Part shown: piece by piece, positions 53,511 through 63,388 of the stretch
How positions within the stretch are numbered: position 1 is the stretch's first letter
How the letters are laid out: each line of letters starts with the position of its first letter
DNA from: Lachnospiraceae bacterium
GTDB lineage: Bacteria; Bacillota; Clostridia; Lachnospirales; Lachnospiraceae
Assembly: GCA_003507655.1 (NCBI GenBank)
Contig: DNUZ01000023.1
Coordinates: 113,867-177,866, forward strand
DNA: 64,000 nucleotides
Direction of reading: 5' to 3'
Position numbers and translations under genes: made by a program
The notes under the pieces: model-generated
The model's input: the letters and a program-made list of their open reading frames with translations, nothing else
What the model was told of the DNA's origin: nothing
Databases searched by the model: none

Positions 53511-54413
53511 ATGGGACAAGAATCAGAAAAGAAGCATAGAAAAATTTATCTGTTGCTCATCATGCTGCTCTTGGTGGCAGGTATTCTTCTTGGGATTTTG
53601 TATTTTCAATCTTCACAGGAAATAGAAAAATCACAAAAAGAAGACGCGGCATCTTCTAAAAAACAGGAACATAGTATGAAAACAAATGAGAAAACAGAGA
53701 AAGAGCAGAAACAGGGAAGTATGCAGGAACAGGACAGTATGAAAACAAATGAGAAAGCCGAAGTTAACATAAAGGAAATGCAGGCAGGAGATGTTGTGGA
53801 GGATTCCGTCATAACACAAACAGGTATGGAGCAGTTTTTTTATAAGGAAGAGCTGACAGATGAGGTATTTGCAAGAATGGATGGCGTATCTTATCCGCAA
53901 AATGCACAGATTGGCAGGGAAGAGTTATGTTATCTTCGGGTGCTCCATACGGGTTTTGATGAAAAGACATATATAGGCGAGCTGGTGGTCAATCAGAAGA
54001 TTGCAGACGATGTCTTAGAAATCATGAAGGAACTTTACGAAAATCATTATCCGATCGAAAAGATGCTGCTAATTGATGAGTACGGGGCAGATGATGAAAC
54101 ATCCATGAGTGATAATAATACGTCTGCTTTTAATTACCGCACCATTGCCGGAACAGACCGGCTTTCTAAGCATGGACAGGGGTTAGCGGTAGATATCAAT
54201 CCAAGATATAATCCATGCGTGCGGACAAAAAACGGGATCACTACGGTAGAGCCGCAAAACGGAAGCACCTATGTGGATAGGAATGCAGATTTTTCTTATA
54301 AAATTACAGAAGGAGACCTGTGCCTGCAACTTTTTTCAGAACATGGATTTACATGGGGAGGCAGTTGGAACAGTGTAAAAGACTATCAGCATTTTGAAAA
54401 GGCAGTAGAGTAA
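53511..54413 (+). CDS. M15 family peptidase (VanY-like carboxypeptidase), membrane-anchored
   Basis: 300 residues from the ATG at 53511, which has GGAGGTGG upstream; the ATG at 53481 sits on the predicted transcription start. One N-terminal membrane segment (about 13-33), a charged linker containing two copies of SMKTNEK spaced 21 residues apart (63-bp DNA repeat at 53673 and 53736), then an M15 peptidase domain with zinc ligands in LSKHGQGLAVDIN and DYQHFEKA. Such enzymes trim peptidoglycan stem peptides outside the cell. No van regulatory genes are near. Confidence 0.88.
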   Translation: MGQESEKKHRKIYLLLIMLLLVAGILLGILYFQSSQEIEKSQKEDAASSKKQEHSMKTNEKTEKEQKQGSMQEQDSMKTNEKAEVNIKEMQAGDVVEDSVITQTGMEQFFYKEELTDEVFARMDGVSYPQNAQIGREELCYLRVLHTGFDEKTYIGELVVNQKIADDVLEIMKELYENHYPIEKMLLIDEYGADDETSMSDNNTSAFNYRTIAGTDRLSKHGQGLAVDINPRYNPCVRTKNGITTVEPQNGSTYVDRNADFSYKITEGDLCLQLFSEHGFTWGGSWNSVKDYQHFEKAVE

Positions 54414-54463
54414 GGTATCCGATATTCGGATGAATAATTATACATATTGACGGAGAATAAGAA

Positions 54464-54492
54464 TTGCATTTTTACAAAAAGTGAGATAAAAT
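54464..54492 (+). promoter_or_regulatory. Promoter of queH
   Basis: TTGCAT (54464-54469), a 17-bp spacer and TAAAAT (54487-54492). Confidence 0.65.
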
Positions 54493-54544
54493 AAAACAGC
54501 TATGATAGAACCGTGAATCGTAGCAGGATTGATCGAGGCGGAAA

Positions 54545-55231
54545 ATGAACCAGCAAAAGAATCAGCAAAGTAATCAGCAAAAAAATCAGACGAAACAAAA
54601 TTACCAGAAAATCTTAGACCGTACCATAGGGGAACTACAGCAGCTACAGCGTGTTCCGACATTATTGCTGCACAGTTGTTGTGCTCCATGCAGCAGCTAT
54701 GTACTGGAGTATCTGTCGGAGTATTTTCAAATTACGGTTTTATACTATAATCCGAATATTTATCCGGATGAGGAGTATAAAAAAAGAGTGGCAGAGCAAA
54801 AGGAGTTCATCGAAAGATTTCCGGCAAAAAATCAAATTTCATTTATAGAAGGAAGATTTAATAAAGAAGATTTTTATGCGATGGCAAAGGGGTTAGAAGA
54901 TGTACCAGAAGGTGGAGAACGATGCTTTGCCTGTTATGAAATGCGGCTCCGTGAGGCGGCGGAATATGCAAAACGGTTGGGAATGGATTATTTTACAACA
55001 ACCCTTTCTATCAGCCCTTTGAAAAATGCGGCAAAGCTTAACGAGATTGGCTTGAAGTTAGAAGAGGAATACGACGTGCATTATCTGTTATCGGATTTTA
55101 AAAAGAAAAACGGTTATCAGCGCTCCGTAGAGTTGTCGCATGAGTACGGAATGTACCGCCAGGATTATTGTGGCTGTGTGTTTTCCATGCGGGAAAGGGA
55201 ACGTGTCTGCAAAGAACAGACAGAGAGATAA
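54545..55231 (+). CDS. queH: Epoxyqueuosine reductase QueH
   Basis: 228 residues. The paired cysteine motif [15 protein letters not shown] (about 37-51), the later [10 protein letters not shown] and the C-terminal [11 protein letters not shown] match QueH (DUF208), the non-orthologous replacement for QueG that makes queuosine in tRNA, using an iron-sulfur cluster. The N-terminus has a glutamine/asparagine-rich stretch (residues 2-20) encoded by short DNA repeats, not part of the family core. argH follows by 38 bp and may be co-transcribed. Confidence 0.92.
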   Translation: MNQQKNQQSNQQKNQTKQNYQKILDRTIGELQQLQRVPTLLLHSCCAPCSSYVLEYLSEYFQITVLYYNPNIYPDEEYKKRVAEQKEFIERFPAKNQISFIEGRFNKEDFYAMAKGLEDVPEGGERCFACYEMRLREAAEYAKRLGMDYFTTTLSISPLKNAAKLNEIGLKLEEEYDVHYLLSDFKKKNGYQRSVELSHEYGMYRQDYCGCVFSMRERERVCKEQTER

Positions 55232-55269
55232 AAATTATAAATCAAATAAAAAAGAAAGAGGTAAGGAAC

Positions 55270-56670
55270 ATGGCACAGTTATGGGGAGGACGTTTTACAA
55301 AAGAGACAGATCAGCTTGTCTATAATTTTAATGCGTCCATTACATTTGACCAGAAATTTTACAAACAGGATATCGAGGGAAGCATTGCCCATGTTACAAT
55401 GTTAGGAAAACAGGGAATTCTTACAAACGAGGAAGCGCAGGACATCATTAAAACCTTAAAAGAGATCCAAAGTGAAGTAGAGAATGGAACATTAGAAATT
55501 TCCTCAGAGTATGAGGATATCCATAGTTTTGTGGAGGCAACCCTGATTGACCGGTTAGGTGATACCGGTAAAAAATTACATACCGGAAGAAGCCGTAATG
55601 ATCAGGTGGCATTGGACATGCGTCTTTATACCAGACAGGAAGTAATGGCAACCGATGCATTGTTAGAAGAATTGTTAAATGTACTTTTAAGAATCATGGA
55701 AGAAAATACAGAGACCATAATGCCGGGATTTACACATTTACAGAAGGCACAGCCGATTACGTTAGCACATCATATGGGAGCTTATTTTGAGATGTTTAAA
55801 AGAGACAGACAGCGTCTGCGTGACATCTTTGAAAGAATGAATTACTGCCCACTGGGCTCCGGTGCATTAGCAGGTACCACCTATCCACTGGATCGGGATT
55901 ATACGGCGGAACTGATGGGATTTTACGGACCAACCTTAAACAGCATGGATGGTGTGTCCGACAGGGATTATCTGATCGAGTTCTTATCAGCTCTTTCTAC
56001 GATTATGATGCATCTGAGCCGTTTTAGCGAAGAAGTCATTATCTGGAATTCAAATGAATATCAGTTTGTAGAGATCGATGATGCTTACAGCACCGGAAGC
56101 AGTATTATGCCACAGAAGAAAAATCCGGATATTGCGGAATTAGTCCGAGGCAAGACCGGACGTGTCTATGGTGCATTGGTGTCACTGCTCACAACCATGA
56201 AAGGAATCCCGCTAGCATATAATAAAGATATGCAGGAGGATAAAGAACTTTCCTTTGATGCGATGGATACGGCAAAAGGCTGTATTGCACTGTTTACAGG
56301 CATGATAGATACGATGAAATTCAATCAGGAAGTGATGCGCAACAGTTCTAAAAACGGATTTACCAATGCGACAGACGCTGCCGATTATCTGGTAAATCAT
56401 GGCGTACCATTCCGTGATGCACATGGGATCGTAGGTCAGATCGTACTTTACTGTATTGATAAAAATATGGCGATCGATGATATGTCTTTAGAGGAATTAA
56501 AAGCCATCAGTCCGGTATTTGAAGAAGATATTTATGATGCAATTTCCATGGAAACCTGTGTCAATAAACGTCTGACGATCGGTGCACCGGGAAAAGAGGC
56601 CATAGAAAAAGTGATTGCGTTAGAAAAAGAATATCTTGTAAAAAATCATGGCTCAGACTGGTTAAAATAG
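55270..56670 (+). CDS. argH: Argininosuccinate lyase
   Basis: 466 residues from the ATG at 55270 with GAGGTAAGG upstream; the open frame into queH is not used. Signatures: LWGGRF at the start, [17 protein letters not shown] near 112-128, and the fumarase-superfamily loop [12 protein letters not shown] near 278-289. It splits argininosuccinate into arginine and fumarate, the last step of arginine synthesis. argG is not adjacent. ArgR (34613) is a plausible regulator. Confidence 0.97.
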   Translation: MAQLWGGRFTKETDQLVYNFNASITFDQKFYKQDIEGSIAHVTMLGKQGILTNEEAQDIIKTLKEIQSEVENGTLEISSEYEDIHSFVEATLIDRLGDTGKKLHTGRSRNDQVALDMRLYTRQEVMATDALLEELLNVLLRIMEENTETIMPGFTHLQKAQPITLAHHMGAYFEMFKRDRQRLRDIFERMNYCPLGSGALAGTTYPLDRDYTAELMGFYGPTLNSMDGVSDRDYLIEFLSALSTIMMHLSRFSEEVIIWNSNEYQFVEIDDAYSTGSSIMPQKKNPDIAELVRGKTGRVYGALVSLLTTMKGIPLAYNKDMQEDKELSFDAMDTAKGCIALFTGMIDTMKFNQEVMRNSSKNGFTNATDAADYLVNHGVPFRDAHGIVGQIVLYCIDKNMAIDDMSLEELKAISPVFEEDIYDAISMETCVNKRLTIGAPGKEAIEKVIALEKEYLVKNHGSDWLK

Positions 56671-56734
56671 TAAGAATTGTTGAAAATGCATAAGAAATTT
56701 AGAAATCTAAGAGAAAATTTTAGCAAAATATGAA

Positions 56735-56763
56735 TTGTTTTTTTGTCGAAAATAGCATAGTAT
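56735..56763 (+). promoter_or_regulatory. asd promoter with an embedded Spo0A box
   Basis: TTGTTT (56735-56740), a 17-bp spacer and TAGTAT (56758-56763). The spacer contains TTTTGTCGAAAA, with a perfect TGTCGAA at 56744-56750. A small hairpin TGTCCGT/ACGGACA lies in the leader at about 56779. Confidence 0.65.
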
Positions 56764-56830
56764 TTTAACAGAAAGACAAGTGTCCGTAATAAACGGACAA
56801 AAACAAGCGAAATGTGTGAGGAGATTAGAT

Positions 56831-57916
56831 ATGAGCGACAGATTAAAAGTAGGTATTTTAGGCGGAACGGGAATGGTAGGACAGCGTTTTATTTCCTTGT
56901 TAGAAAATCATCCGTGGTTTGAGGTAACCACCATTGCAGCAAGCCCTAGAAGTGCCGGTAAGACATATGAAGAGGCAGTCGGAGGAAGATGGAAGATGGA
57001 CACTCCAATGCCGGAAGCCGTGAAAAAGATTGTTGTCATGAATGTCAATGAAGTGGAAAAAGTAGCATCAGAAGTAGATTTTGTATTTTCCGCAGTAGAT
57101 ATGACAAAAGAGGAAATCAAAAAAATCGAGGAAGAGTATGCAAAGACAGAGACACCGGTTGTATCAAACAACAGTGCACATCGCTGGACACCGGATGTAC
57201 CGATGGTAGTACCGGAGATCAATGCAGAACATATGAAAGTCATTGAGTTCCAGAAAAAACGTTTAGGAACCACCAGAGGATTTGTGGCAGTAAAACCAAA
57301 CTGCTCTATTCAGTCCTACGCACCGGTACTGACGGCGTGGAAAGAATTTGAGCCATATGAGGTAGTTGCAACCACTTATCAGGCAATTTCAGGTGCAGGA
57401 AAAACCTTTAAAGACTGGCCGGAGATGGAAGGCAACATTATTCCATACATCGGTGGCGAAGAAGAAAAGTCTGAAAAAGAGCCGCTTCGTATCTGGGGCG
57501 AGATCAAAGACGGTGTGATCGTACCGGCGGAAAGCCCGGTCATTACCTGCCAGTGCATCCGTGTTCCGGTATTAAACGGACATACAGCAGCCGTATTTGT
57601 AAAATTCAAAAAACAGCCGACCAAAGAGCAGTTGATCGAAAAACTTGTAAACTTCAAAGGAGCACCACAGGAGCTTGGACTTCCAAGTGCACCGAAACAG
57701 TTTATCCAGTATTTAGAAGAAGATAACCGCCCACAGGTAGCTTTAGATGTGGATTATGAAAACGGAATGGGAGTATCTGTCGGACGTTTAAGAGAAGATA
57801 CGGTATATGATTGGAAATTCGTTGGTTTATCCCATAATACAGTCCGCGGAGCCGCAGGCGGAGCGATTCTGTGTGCTGAGCTTTTAAAAGCACAGGGATA
57901 CATTACAAAGAAATAA
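56831..57916 (+). CDS. asd: Aspartate-semialdehyde dehydrogenase
   Basis: 361 residues from the ATG at 56831 with GAGGAG upstream. The NADP loop GILGGTGMVGQRFI (about 9-22), the catalytic cysteine C158 in VKPNCSIQSY, and the C-terminal VGRLREDTVYDWKFVGLSHNTVRGAAGG place it in the archaeal/fungal-type Asd subfamily, which also occurs in Clostridia. It reduces aspartyl phosphate for lysine/diaminopimelate, threonine and methionine synthesis. It is followed by a terminator. Confidence 0.96.
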   Translation: MSDRLKVGILGGTGMVGQRFISLLENHPWFEVTTIAASPRSAGKTYEEAVGGRWKMDTPMPEAVKKIVVMNVNEVEKVASEVDFVFSAVDMTKEEIKKIEEEYAKTETPVVSNNSAHRWTPDVPMVVPEINAEHMKVIEFQKKRLGTTRGFVAVKPNCSIQSYAPVLTAWKEFEPYEVVATTYQAISGAGKTFKDWPEMEGNIIPYIGGEEEKSEKEPLRIWGEIKDGVIVPAESPVITCQCIRVPVLNGHTAAVFVKFKKQPTKEQLIEKLVNFKGAPQELGLPSAPKQFIQYLEEDNRPQVALDVDYENGMGVSVGRLREDTVYDWKFVGLSHNTVRGAAGGAILCAELLKAQGYITKK

Positions 57917-57955
57917 AGAATCAAAAAATCGAAATAGAGATTACAGCTGTTTTTC

Positions 57956-57984
57956 AAAAGAAGCCGCAAATGTGGCTTCTTTTG
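57956..57984 (+). terminator. Terminator after asd
   Basis: AAAAGAAGCC (57956-57965) pairs with GGCTTCTTTT (57974-57983), an 8-nt loop between. Confidence 0.85.
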
Positions 57985-58013
57985 TTGTTGTAAAAATTAA
58001 ATTATGGTATAAT
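57985..58013 (+). promoter_or_regulatory. Extended -10 promoter of the ATPase-like gene
   Basis: TTGTTG (57985-57990), a 17-bp spacer and TATAAT (58008-58013), with TGG just before the -10 box. The leader is about 180 nt. Confidence 0.75.
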
Positions 58014-58023
58014 GTGTGAAATA

Positions 58024-58146
58024 ATGAGCAGTACATCCAACAAAAATATAACAGACTTGTGCTGGAATGAAGTTTGCTATATTTTTGTTGGATGATAGGG
58101 CGAATGCCCGTACATCGAAAAAATCTCCGATTTTTGAGATGCACTG
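58024..58146 (+). promoter_or_regulatory. Structured leader with hairpins and possible 23-codon leader peptide
   Basis: A perfect 17-bp stem (58034-58050 / 58078-58094) is followed by GGGC-GAAT-GCCC and an AAAAATC/GATTTTT hairpin. A reading frame of 23 codons (ATG at 58024, TGA at 58093-58095) spans the first hairpin exactly. Its ribosome site is weak. Confidence 0.55.
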
Positions 58147-58199
58147 TGGATATAGAGTATACGAAACACACATCAATTCACATATGAGGAGGGAAGTCT

Positions 58200-59561
58200 A
58201 TGATTATCAGAACCGCTGAGATCAAACCATTAGAAGAAGAATATCAGGCAGACGGAAACCGTCTGGTCATCTATTACGGTGATGAGAACTGCCAGAAAGA
58301 GCAGCTTTTAAAATATTTTATGCAGGACAAAAAAGCCTTTTATTACAGAGCATGTCCGGCATCCGAGCAGCAGCAGCGAAAAATGATGGGGATGCAGATA
58401 GAAGAGCAGTATGATGCAGCCATAAAAAAATACACCTATGAAGAGTATTTTAACCGGATCAAAAGCGGTGATGCGTCCAAACTGGTCGTGATCATTGATG
58501 AATTTCATCATATCGCAAAAAAGGATGATACTTTTTTAGAGGCAATTATGAAGTTAAAGGCAAAACGCCTTTATCCGGGGCCGGTTCTGATCATTTTAGC
58601 AAGCAGTGCCTTTAAGTGGATTGAAGAAGAGGGCAGGGAGCTGCTTAAAGCAAGTCTTAAAAAAGTTGACCGCATAGTGCGTTTAAGAGATATGCAGTTC
58701 TTAGAACTGGTACATGCACTGCCGGAATATTCCGTAAGCGAATGTGTGGAAACCTACGGGATCATTGGCGGAGTACCGGCATATGTGAACCGTTGGAGTT
58801 CTAAAAAAGATCTGAAATATAATTTGTGTAAGCATATCCTGTCACCAAACGGAAATCTTTTCCGTGAGGCAGAGCGCGTAGTGGGCAGGGATTTAAGGGA
58901 ATTATCTGTCTATAATACGATCTTATGCTCGCTTGCAGCAGGCAACCGCAAGCTGAATGATCTTTATCACGATACGGGATTTTCAAGAGCTAAGATCAGT
59001 GTATACTTAAAAAATCTGATGGCATACGATATTGTAGAGAAGATCAGTGTGTTTGAAACTGGAGGATGGGACAATGCACAAAAAGGTCTGTATCAGATCA
59101 AACATACCCTGATCCACTTCTGGTACAAGTTTGTTTATCCGCACATGAGCGGATTGTATGAAATGAGTACCGAGGAATTTTATGAGCGCTATATCAAAGA
59201 AGAATTGAATGACTATCTGAACCGCTATTTTGTAAAAGTATGTGGTGAGTATCTGGCATTGTTAAATGCACAGGGACAGTTGGCAGTACAGGCAGTGAAA
59301 ATGGGCGTATGGATCGGAAAAAAAGGAACCATTGATATCATTGCACAGGATTCCGTGCGGCAGAATATCGTGGCAATCTGCAACTGGTCTAAGTCGGAGC
59401 TGACCGATGAAATGTGGAAAAATTTAGAATTTTCGATGAAACAGGCAAAAATCAAAGCGGAGCAGTATTATCTGTTTTCTGCACAGTCCTTTGATGAAGT
59501 AATCCGGGAGAGAGCAGAAGAAAATCCGAAAATAAAATTAATTGATATGAATGAATTGTAG
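58200..59561 (+). CDS. AAA/DUF234-type protein with degenerate P-loop
   Basis: 453 residues arranged like the archaeal-type ATPase plus DUF234 family: an N-terminal AAA-like domain, a winged helix (about 235-290, DTGFSRAKISVYLKNL) and a C-terminal nuclease-like domain. The Walker B stretch VVIIDEFHH is present (D100, E101), but the P-loop position (about 24-38, YYGDENCQKEQLL) has no GKT/GKS. In the C-terminal domain the usual acidic-lysine motif is also weakened: GTIDII near 377 is kept, but ICNW stands near 393 where family members often have ECK. It may therefore bind rather than hydrolyse. AGGAGG precedes the ATG. topB follows by a few bases. Confidence 0.8.
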   Translation: MIIRTAEIKPLEEEYQADGNRLVIYYGDENCQKEQLLKYFMQDKKAFYYRACPASEQQQRKMMGMQIEEQYDAAIKKYTYEEYFNRIKSGDASKLVVIIDEFHHIAKKDDTFLEAIMKLKAKRLYPGPVLIILASSAFKWIEEEGRELLKASLKKVDRIVRLRDMQFLELVHALPEYSVSECVETYGIIGGVPAYVNRWSSKKDLKYNLCKHILSPNGNLFREAERVVGRDLRELSVYNTILCSLAAGNRKLNDLYHDTGFSRAKISVYLKNLMAYDIVEKISVFETGGWDNAQKGLYQIKHTLIHFWYKFVYPHMSGLYEMSTEEFYERYIKEELNDYLNRYFVKVCGEYLALLNAQGQLAVQAVKMGVWIGKKGTIDIIAQDSVRQNIVAICNWSKSELTDEMWKNLEFSMKQAKIKAEQYYLFSAQSFDEVIRERAEENPKIKLIDMNEL

Positions 59562-59569
59562 GAGTGATT

Positions 59570-61663
59570 ATGGCGAAAGCTTTATACATAGCGGAAAAAC
59601 CAAGCGTTGCGCAGGAATTTACAAAAGCATTAAAGTTAGAAATGCGCAACCACAACGGTTATAAAGAAGGAGAAACCGCAGTCGTGACATGGTGCGTTGG
59701 TCATCTTGTCACGATGAGTTATCCGGAAGTATATGATGAAAAATATAAAAAGTGGAGTCTTGAGACACTTCCGTTTTTGCCGGAAGAGTTCCTGTATGAA
59801 GTCATTCCAAGTGCAAAGAACCAGTATGAAATCGTATCGCAGCTTTTAAATCGGGAAGATGTGGATACAATTTATGTCTGTACTGACTCGGGGCGTGAGG
59901 GAGAGTACATTTACCGTTTGGTCGAGCAGATGTCAGGAGTCAAAGACAAAGGAAAGCAGAGGAAACGTGTCTGGATCGACTCACAGACCGAAGAAGAGAT
60001 TTTGCGTGGCATCCGCGAGGCAAAAGATCTGTCAGAATATGATAACCTGTCGGATTCCGCATATTTGCGGGCAAAGGAAGATTATTTAATGGGGATTAAT
60101 TTTTCAAGGCTTCTGACCTTAAAATATGGAAATACGCTTGCAAATTATCTGCATGAACGATATACGGTCATTTCTGTCGGCAGGGTAATGACCTGCGTAC
60201 AGGGAATGGTGGTACGACGGGAACGTGAGATCCGTGAATTTGTAAAAACACCGTTTTACCGGGTGTTCAGCAGCATGGCGATCGAAGGCACCGGTATAGA
60301 GAGTGAATGGAAAGCAGTCGAAGGAAGCAGGTTTTACCAGTCGCCAAAGCTTTATAAAGACAATGGATTTTTGCAAAAAGAGGATGCCGGGGCGTTTATT
60401 GCCGGTCTTACCGGAAACACGGAATTTACCGAGAACGAAAACGGACAGAGCAGCCAGCAGACCGAAGGAACACAGGCAGTTGTAGAAAAAATCGAAAAGA
60501 AAAAAGAGCAGAAAAAGCCGCCGCTGTTATATAACTTAGCGGAGCTGCAGAATGACTGTTCTAAATTTTTCAAGATCAGTCCGGATGAAACCCTTCGCAT
60601 TGTGCAGGAATTATATGAGAAAAAATTAGTGACCTACCCAAGAACGGATGCCAGAGTCCTCTCTACGGCAGTATCAAAAGAGATTACAAAAAATATCAAA
60701 GGCTTGCAAAATATTCCGGGAGTACGCGCTTATGCCGAAGAAATTATAGAAAATAAAAGTTATCAGGGACTTGCCAAAACGAGATATGTCAACGATAAGC
60801 AGATCACTGACCACTATGCGATCATTCCGACGGGACAGGGATTTGGGGCGATGAAGAGTCTGAAACCTTTGTCAGTCAAAGTCTATGAAGTCATTACCAG
60901 AAGATTTCTTGCGATATTTTATCCGCCTGCGGTATATCAGAAAGTAGCATTGACCTCTGCGATAGAAGAAGAAAAATTCTTTTCTAATTTTAAGGTGTTA
61001 GCAGATCCGGGATATTTAAAAGTCATGGACTACTCGTTTTTTAAGAAAAAACTGGAGGAAAAGCCGGAAGAAGATGCAGATAGCGGGCTTTGCGATACCG
61101 AATTGTTAGAACGGATTTCAGCTATGAAAAAAGGCACACAGCTTCCGGTCAAAAGCCTCTACATCAAAGAGGGAGAGACTTCCCCGCCGAAGCGTTACAA
61201 CTCCGGTTCTATCATACTGGCAATGGAAAACGCCGGACAGTTGATCGAAGACGAAGAGTTAAGAGCGCAGATTAAGGGAAGCGGGATCGGCACCTCAGCG
61301 ACCCGTGCGGAAATTTTAAAAAAATTAGTGGCAAATAAATATCTGGCATTGAACAAAAAGACACAGATCATCACGCCGACTCTGCTTGGAGAGATGATCT
61401 ATGATGTGGTAAATGCTTCGATAAGACCATTGTTAAATCCTGATTTAACAGCAAGCTGGGAAAAAGGACTGACCTATGTGGCAGAGGGAAGCATTACGAC
61501 AGAAGAGTATATGGTAAAATTAGAGAATTTTATCAAAAGACGGACAGATGTGGTATTGAATTTAAGAAATCAATATGCCCTGCGCGGTTCTTTTGATCAT
61601 GCAGCCGCATATTATAAAAAAGGGAAAACGAAAGGAAAAGAGAAAGACAATGAAAAAGTGTGA
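59570..61663 (+). CDS. topB: DNA topoisomerase III
   Basis: 697 residues from the ATG at 59570 (AGGAG 5 bp upstream; a GTG at 59564 overlaps that site). Toprim domain with AEKPSVAQEF at residues 8-17 and TDSGREGEYIYRL near 103-115; the catalytic tyrosine is Y356 in LVTYPRTDARVL. It relaxes and decatenates DNA with a single-strand break. The C-terminus is a lysine-rich tail with no zinc fingers. It may be co-transcribed with the ATPase-like gene, and the next gene begins inside its end. Confidence 0.94.
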   Translation: MAKALYIAEKPSVAQEFTKALKLEMRNHNGYKEGETAVVTWCVGHLVTMSYPEVYDEKYKKWSLETLPFLPEEFLYEVIPSAKNQYEIVSQLLNREDVDTIYVCTDSGREGEYIYRLVEQMSGVKDKGKQRKRVWIDSQTEEEILRGIREAKDLSEYDNLSDSAYLRAKEDYLMGINFSRLLTLKYGNTLANYLHERYTVISVGRVMTCVQGMVVRREREIREFVKTPFYRVFSSMAIEGTGIESEWKAVEGSRFYQSPKLYKDNGFLQKEDAGAFIAGLTGNTEFTENENGQSSQQTEGTQAVVEKIEKKKEQKKPPLLYNLAELQNDCSKFFKISPDETLRIVQELYEKKLVTYPRTDARVLSTAVSKEITKNIKGLQNIPGVRAYAEEIIENKSYQGLAKTRYVNDKQITDHYAIIPTGQGFGAMKSLKPLSVKVYEVITRRFLAIFYPPAVYQKVALTSAIEEEKFFSNFKVLADPGYLKVMDYSFFKKKLEEKPEEDADSGLCDTELLERISAMKKGTQLPVKSLYIKEGETSPPKRYNSGSIILAMENAGQLIEDEELRAQIKGSGIGTSATRAEILKKLVANKYLALNKKTQIITPTLLGEMIYDVVNASIRPLLNPDLTASWEKGLTYVAEGSITTEEYMVKLENFIKRRTDVVLNLRNQYALRGSFDHAAAYYKKGKTKGKEKDNEKV

Positions 61664-62318
61664 GATACATCAGCTCTATAATTTAGAAGAAACCATTGCA
61701 GCGGATATTTTTAAAGGTGTGACCTATCCGTGGGAAGTGCTTCCAAAGATCAAAGATTTTATCGTAGAATTAGGAAATACATTAGATACGGAAATCTATG
61801 AAAAGCGCGGAGAGAACATCTGGGTGGCGAAATCAGCAAAGGTAGCAGAAACAGCATTTTTAAATGGGCCTTTGATCATTGATGAAGGTGCCGAGGTCAG
61901 ACATTGTGCCTTTATCAGAGGAAATGCCATCGTAGGAAAGAACTGCGTGGTAGGCAATTCTACCGAGTTAAAAAATGTCATACTCTTTAATTCGGTGCAG
62001 GTTCCGCATTATAACTATGTAGGGGATTCCATTCTGGGACATAAATCCCATATGGGAGCAGGCTCGATTACATCTAATGTAAAGTCGGACAAGACACTTG
62101 TGGTTGTAAAAGACGGACAGGAAGAAATTAAAACAGGACTTAAAAAATTCGGAGCGATGCTTGGCGATTATGTGGAAGTGGGATGCAATTCCGTATTGAA
62201 TCCCGGCACGGTCATTGGCTCCCATACCAATGTCTATCCGCTGTCTATGGTACGCGGAGTGGTAGCAGGCCATTCTATTTATAAAAACCGCAATGAGGTT
62301 GCACAAAAGAGCGAGTAA
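61650..62318 (+). CDS. Left-handed beta-helix (hexapeptide) acyltransferase-like protein
   Basis: 222 residues from the ATG at 61650, which overlaps the topB end by 14 bp and has AAAGGAAAAG upstream. Hexapeptide repeats run from about residue 50 to 210 (KSAKVAETAFLNGPLIIDEGAEVRH, AIVGKNCVVGNS, NVYPLSMVRGVVAG). It resembles the C-terminal acetyltransferase half of GlmU-type proteins but has no nucleotidyltransferase domain. A nucleotide-sugar acyl transfer is plausible; the substrate is unknown. Confidence 0.82.
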   Translation: MKKCEIHQLYNLEETIAADIFKGVTYPWEVLPKIKDFIVELGNTLDTEIYEKRGENIWVAKSAKVAETAFLNGPLIIDEGAEVRHCAFIRGNAIVGKNCVVGNSTELKNVILFNSVQVPHYNYVGDSILGHKSHMGAGSITSNVKSDKTLVVVKDGQEEIKTGLKKFGAMLGDYVEVGCNSVLNPGTVIGSHTNVYPLSMVRGVVAGHSIYKNRNEVAQKSE

Positions 62319-62334
62319 GAGGAGGCAGAAGTCG

Positions 62335-63357
62335 ATGTTATATTTTGAAAATGACTATTCTGAGGGAGCACATGAGAAAGTATTAAAACACCTGATCGAT
62401 ACCAATATGGAGCAGTTATCCGGCTACGGACATGATACTTACTGTGAATTGGCAAAGCAGAAGATCAAAGAGGCATGTGCGTGTCCGGATGCGGAGATTT
62501 TTTTCATCAGCGGGGGAACGCAGACCAACCAGATCGTTATTGATGCGATGCTGCAGGGGTACGAGGGTGTCATCGCAGCCACGACAGGACATGTCAGCGG
62601 ACATGAGGCAGGAGCAATTGAATTTACAGGTCATAAAGTACTGACCATTCCACAGGAGAATGGAAAGATATCGGCAGAAGAGATAAAAAAATATTTAACC
62701 ACTTACTATGGTGATGCAAGTTACGATCATATGGTGTTTCCGGGAATGGTATACATCACACATCCGACAGAATACGGAACACTGTATACAAAAGCAGAAT
62801 TAGAAGAGATATCAGCAGTTTGCCGTGAATACGATATCCCACTGTATTTAGACGGAGCACGTCTTGGCTATGCATTAGCCAGTGAAACCGATGTCAGCTT
62901 AGCAGACATTGCAAATTACTGTGATGTCTTTTACATAGGTGGGACAAAAGTAGGGGCATTGTGCGGCGAAGCAGTCGTTTTTACAAAGAAAAATATGCCA
63001 AAACACTTTTTTACCAGTGTTAAGCAGCATGGCGGCCTGCTTGCGAAAGGACGTTTGTTAGGTGTTCAGTTTGATGCCTTATTTACCGATGACCTGTATT
63101 TTGAGATCGGAAAAAGTGCGATAGCCTGTGCGAAGAAGTTAAAAGATGCGTTCCGTGACAAAGGATATACCTTTTATTTAGATTCGCCGACAAACCAGAT
63201 TTTTATTGTATTAGAGAATCAAAAAATTGATGAGCTGCAAAAAGAAGTGGTCTTCGGACGTTGGGAAAAGGCAGACGAAAACCACACCGTAGCCAGATTT
63301 GTGACAAGCTGGGCGACAAAAGAAGAGGATGTGAAACGGCTGATAGAACTATTGTAA
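62335..63357 (+). CDS. Threonine aldolase family PLP enzyme
   Basis: 340 residues from the ATG at 62335, with AGAGGAGG upstream. Fold-type I PLP features: the N-terminal FENDYSEGAHEKVLKHL, PLP-ring contact region ISGGTQTNQIV, the aspartate in PLYLDGARLGYAL, and the Schiff-base lysine K205 in YIGGTKVGALCGE. Such enzymes cleave L-threonine or allo-threonine to glycine and acetaldehyde; related members act as beta-eliminating lyases. It follows the acyltransferase gene by 16 bp. Confidence 0.9.
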   Translation: MLYFENDYSEGAHEKVLKHLIDTNMEQLSGYGHDTYCELAKQKIKEACACPDAEIFFISGGTQTNQIVIDAMLQGYEGVIAATTGHVSGHEAGAIEFTGHKVLTIPQENGKISAEEIKKYLTTYYGDASYDHMVFPGMVYITHPTEYGTLYTKAELEEISAVCREYDIPLYLDGARLGYALASETDVSLADIANYCDVFYIGGTKVGALCGEAVVFTKKNMPKHFFTSVKQHGGLLAKGRLLGVQFDALFTDDLYFEIGKSAIACAKKLKDAFRDKGYTFYLDSPTNQIFIVLENQKIDELQKEVVFGRWEKADENHTVARFVTSWATKEEDVKRLIELL

Positions 63358-63388
63358 CATCAGATTGTTCTAATTTTTCAATATCCCC

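Noticed and set aside
59875..59910. TDSGREGE in the Toprim domain as an inactivating change
   Set aside because: TDxGREGE variants are common in Firmicutes topoisomerase III, and the catalytic tyrosine motif is intact.
59570..61663. topB as a marker of an integrative conjugative element
   Set aside because: Topoisomerase III often occurs on such elements, but here neighbours are metabolic genes, and no relaxase, coupling protein or integrase is present.
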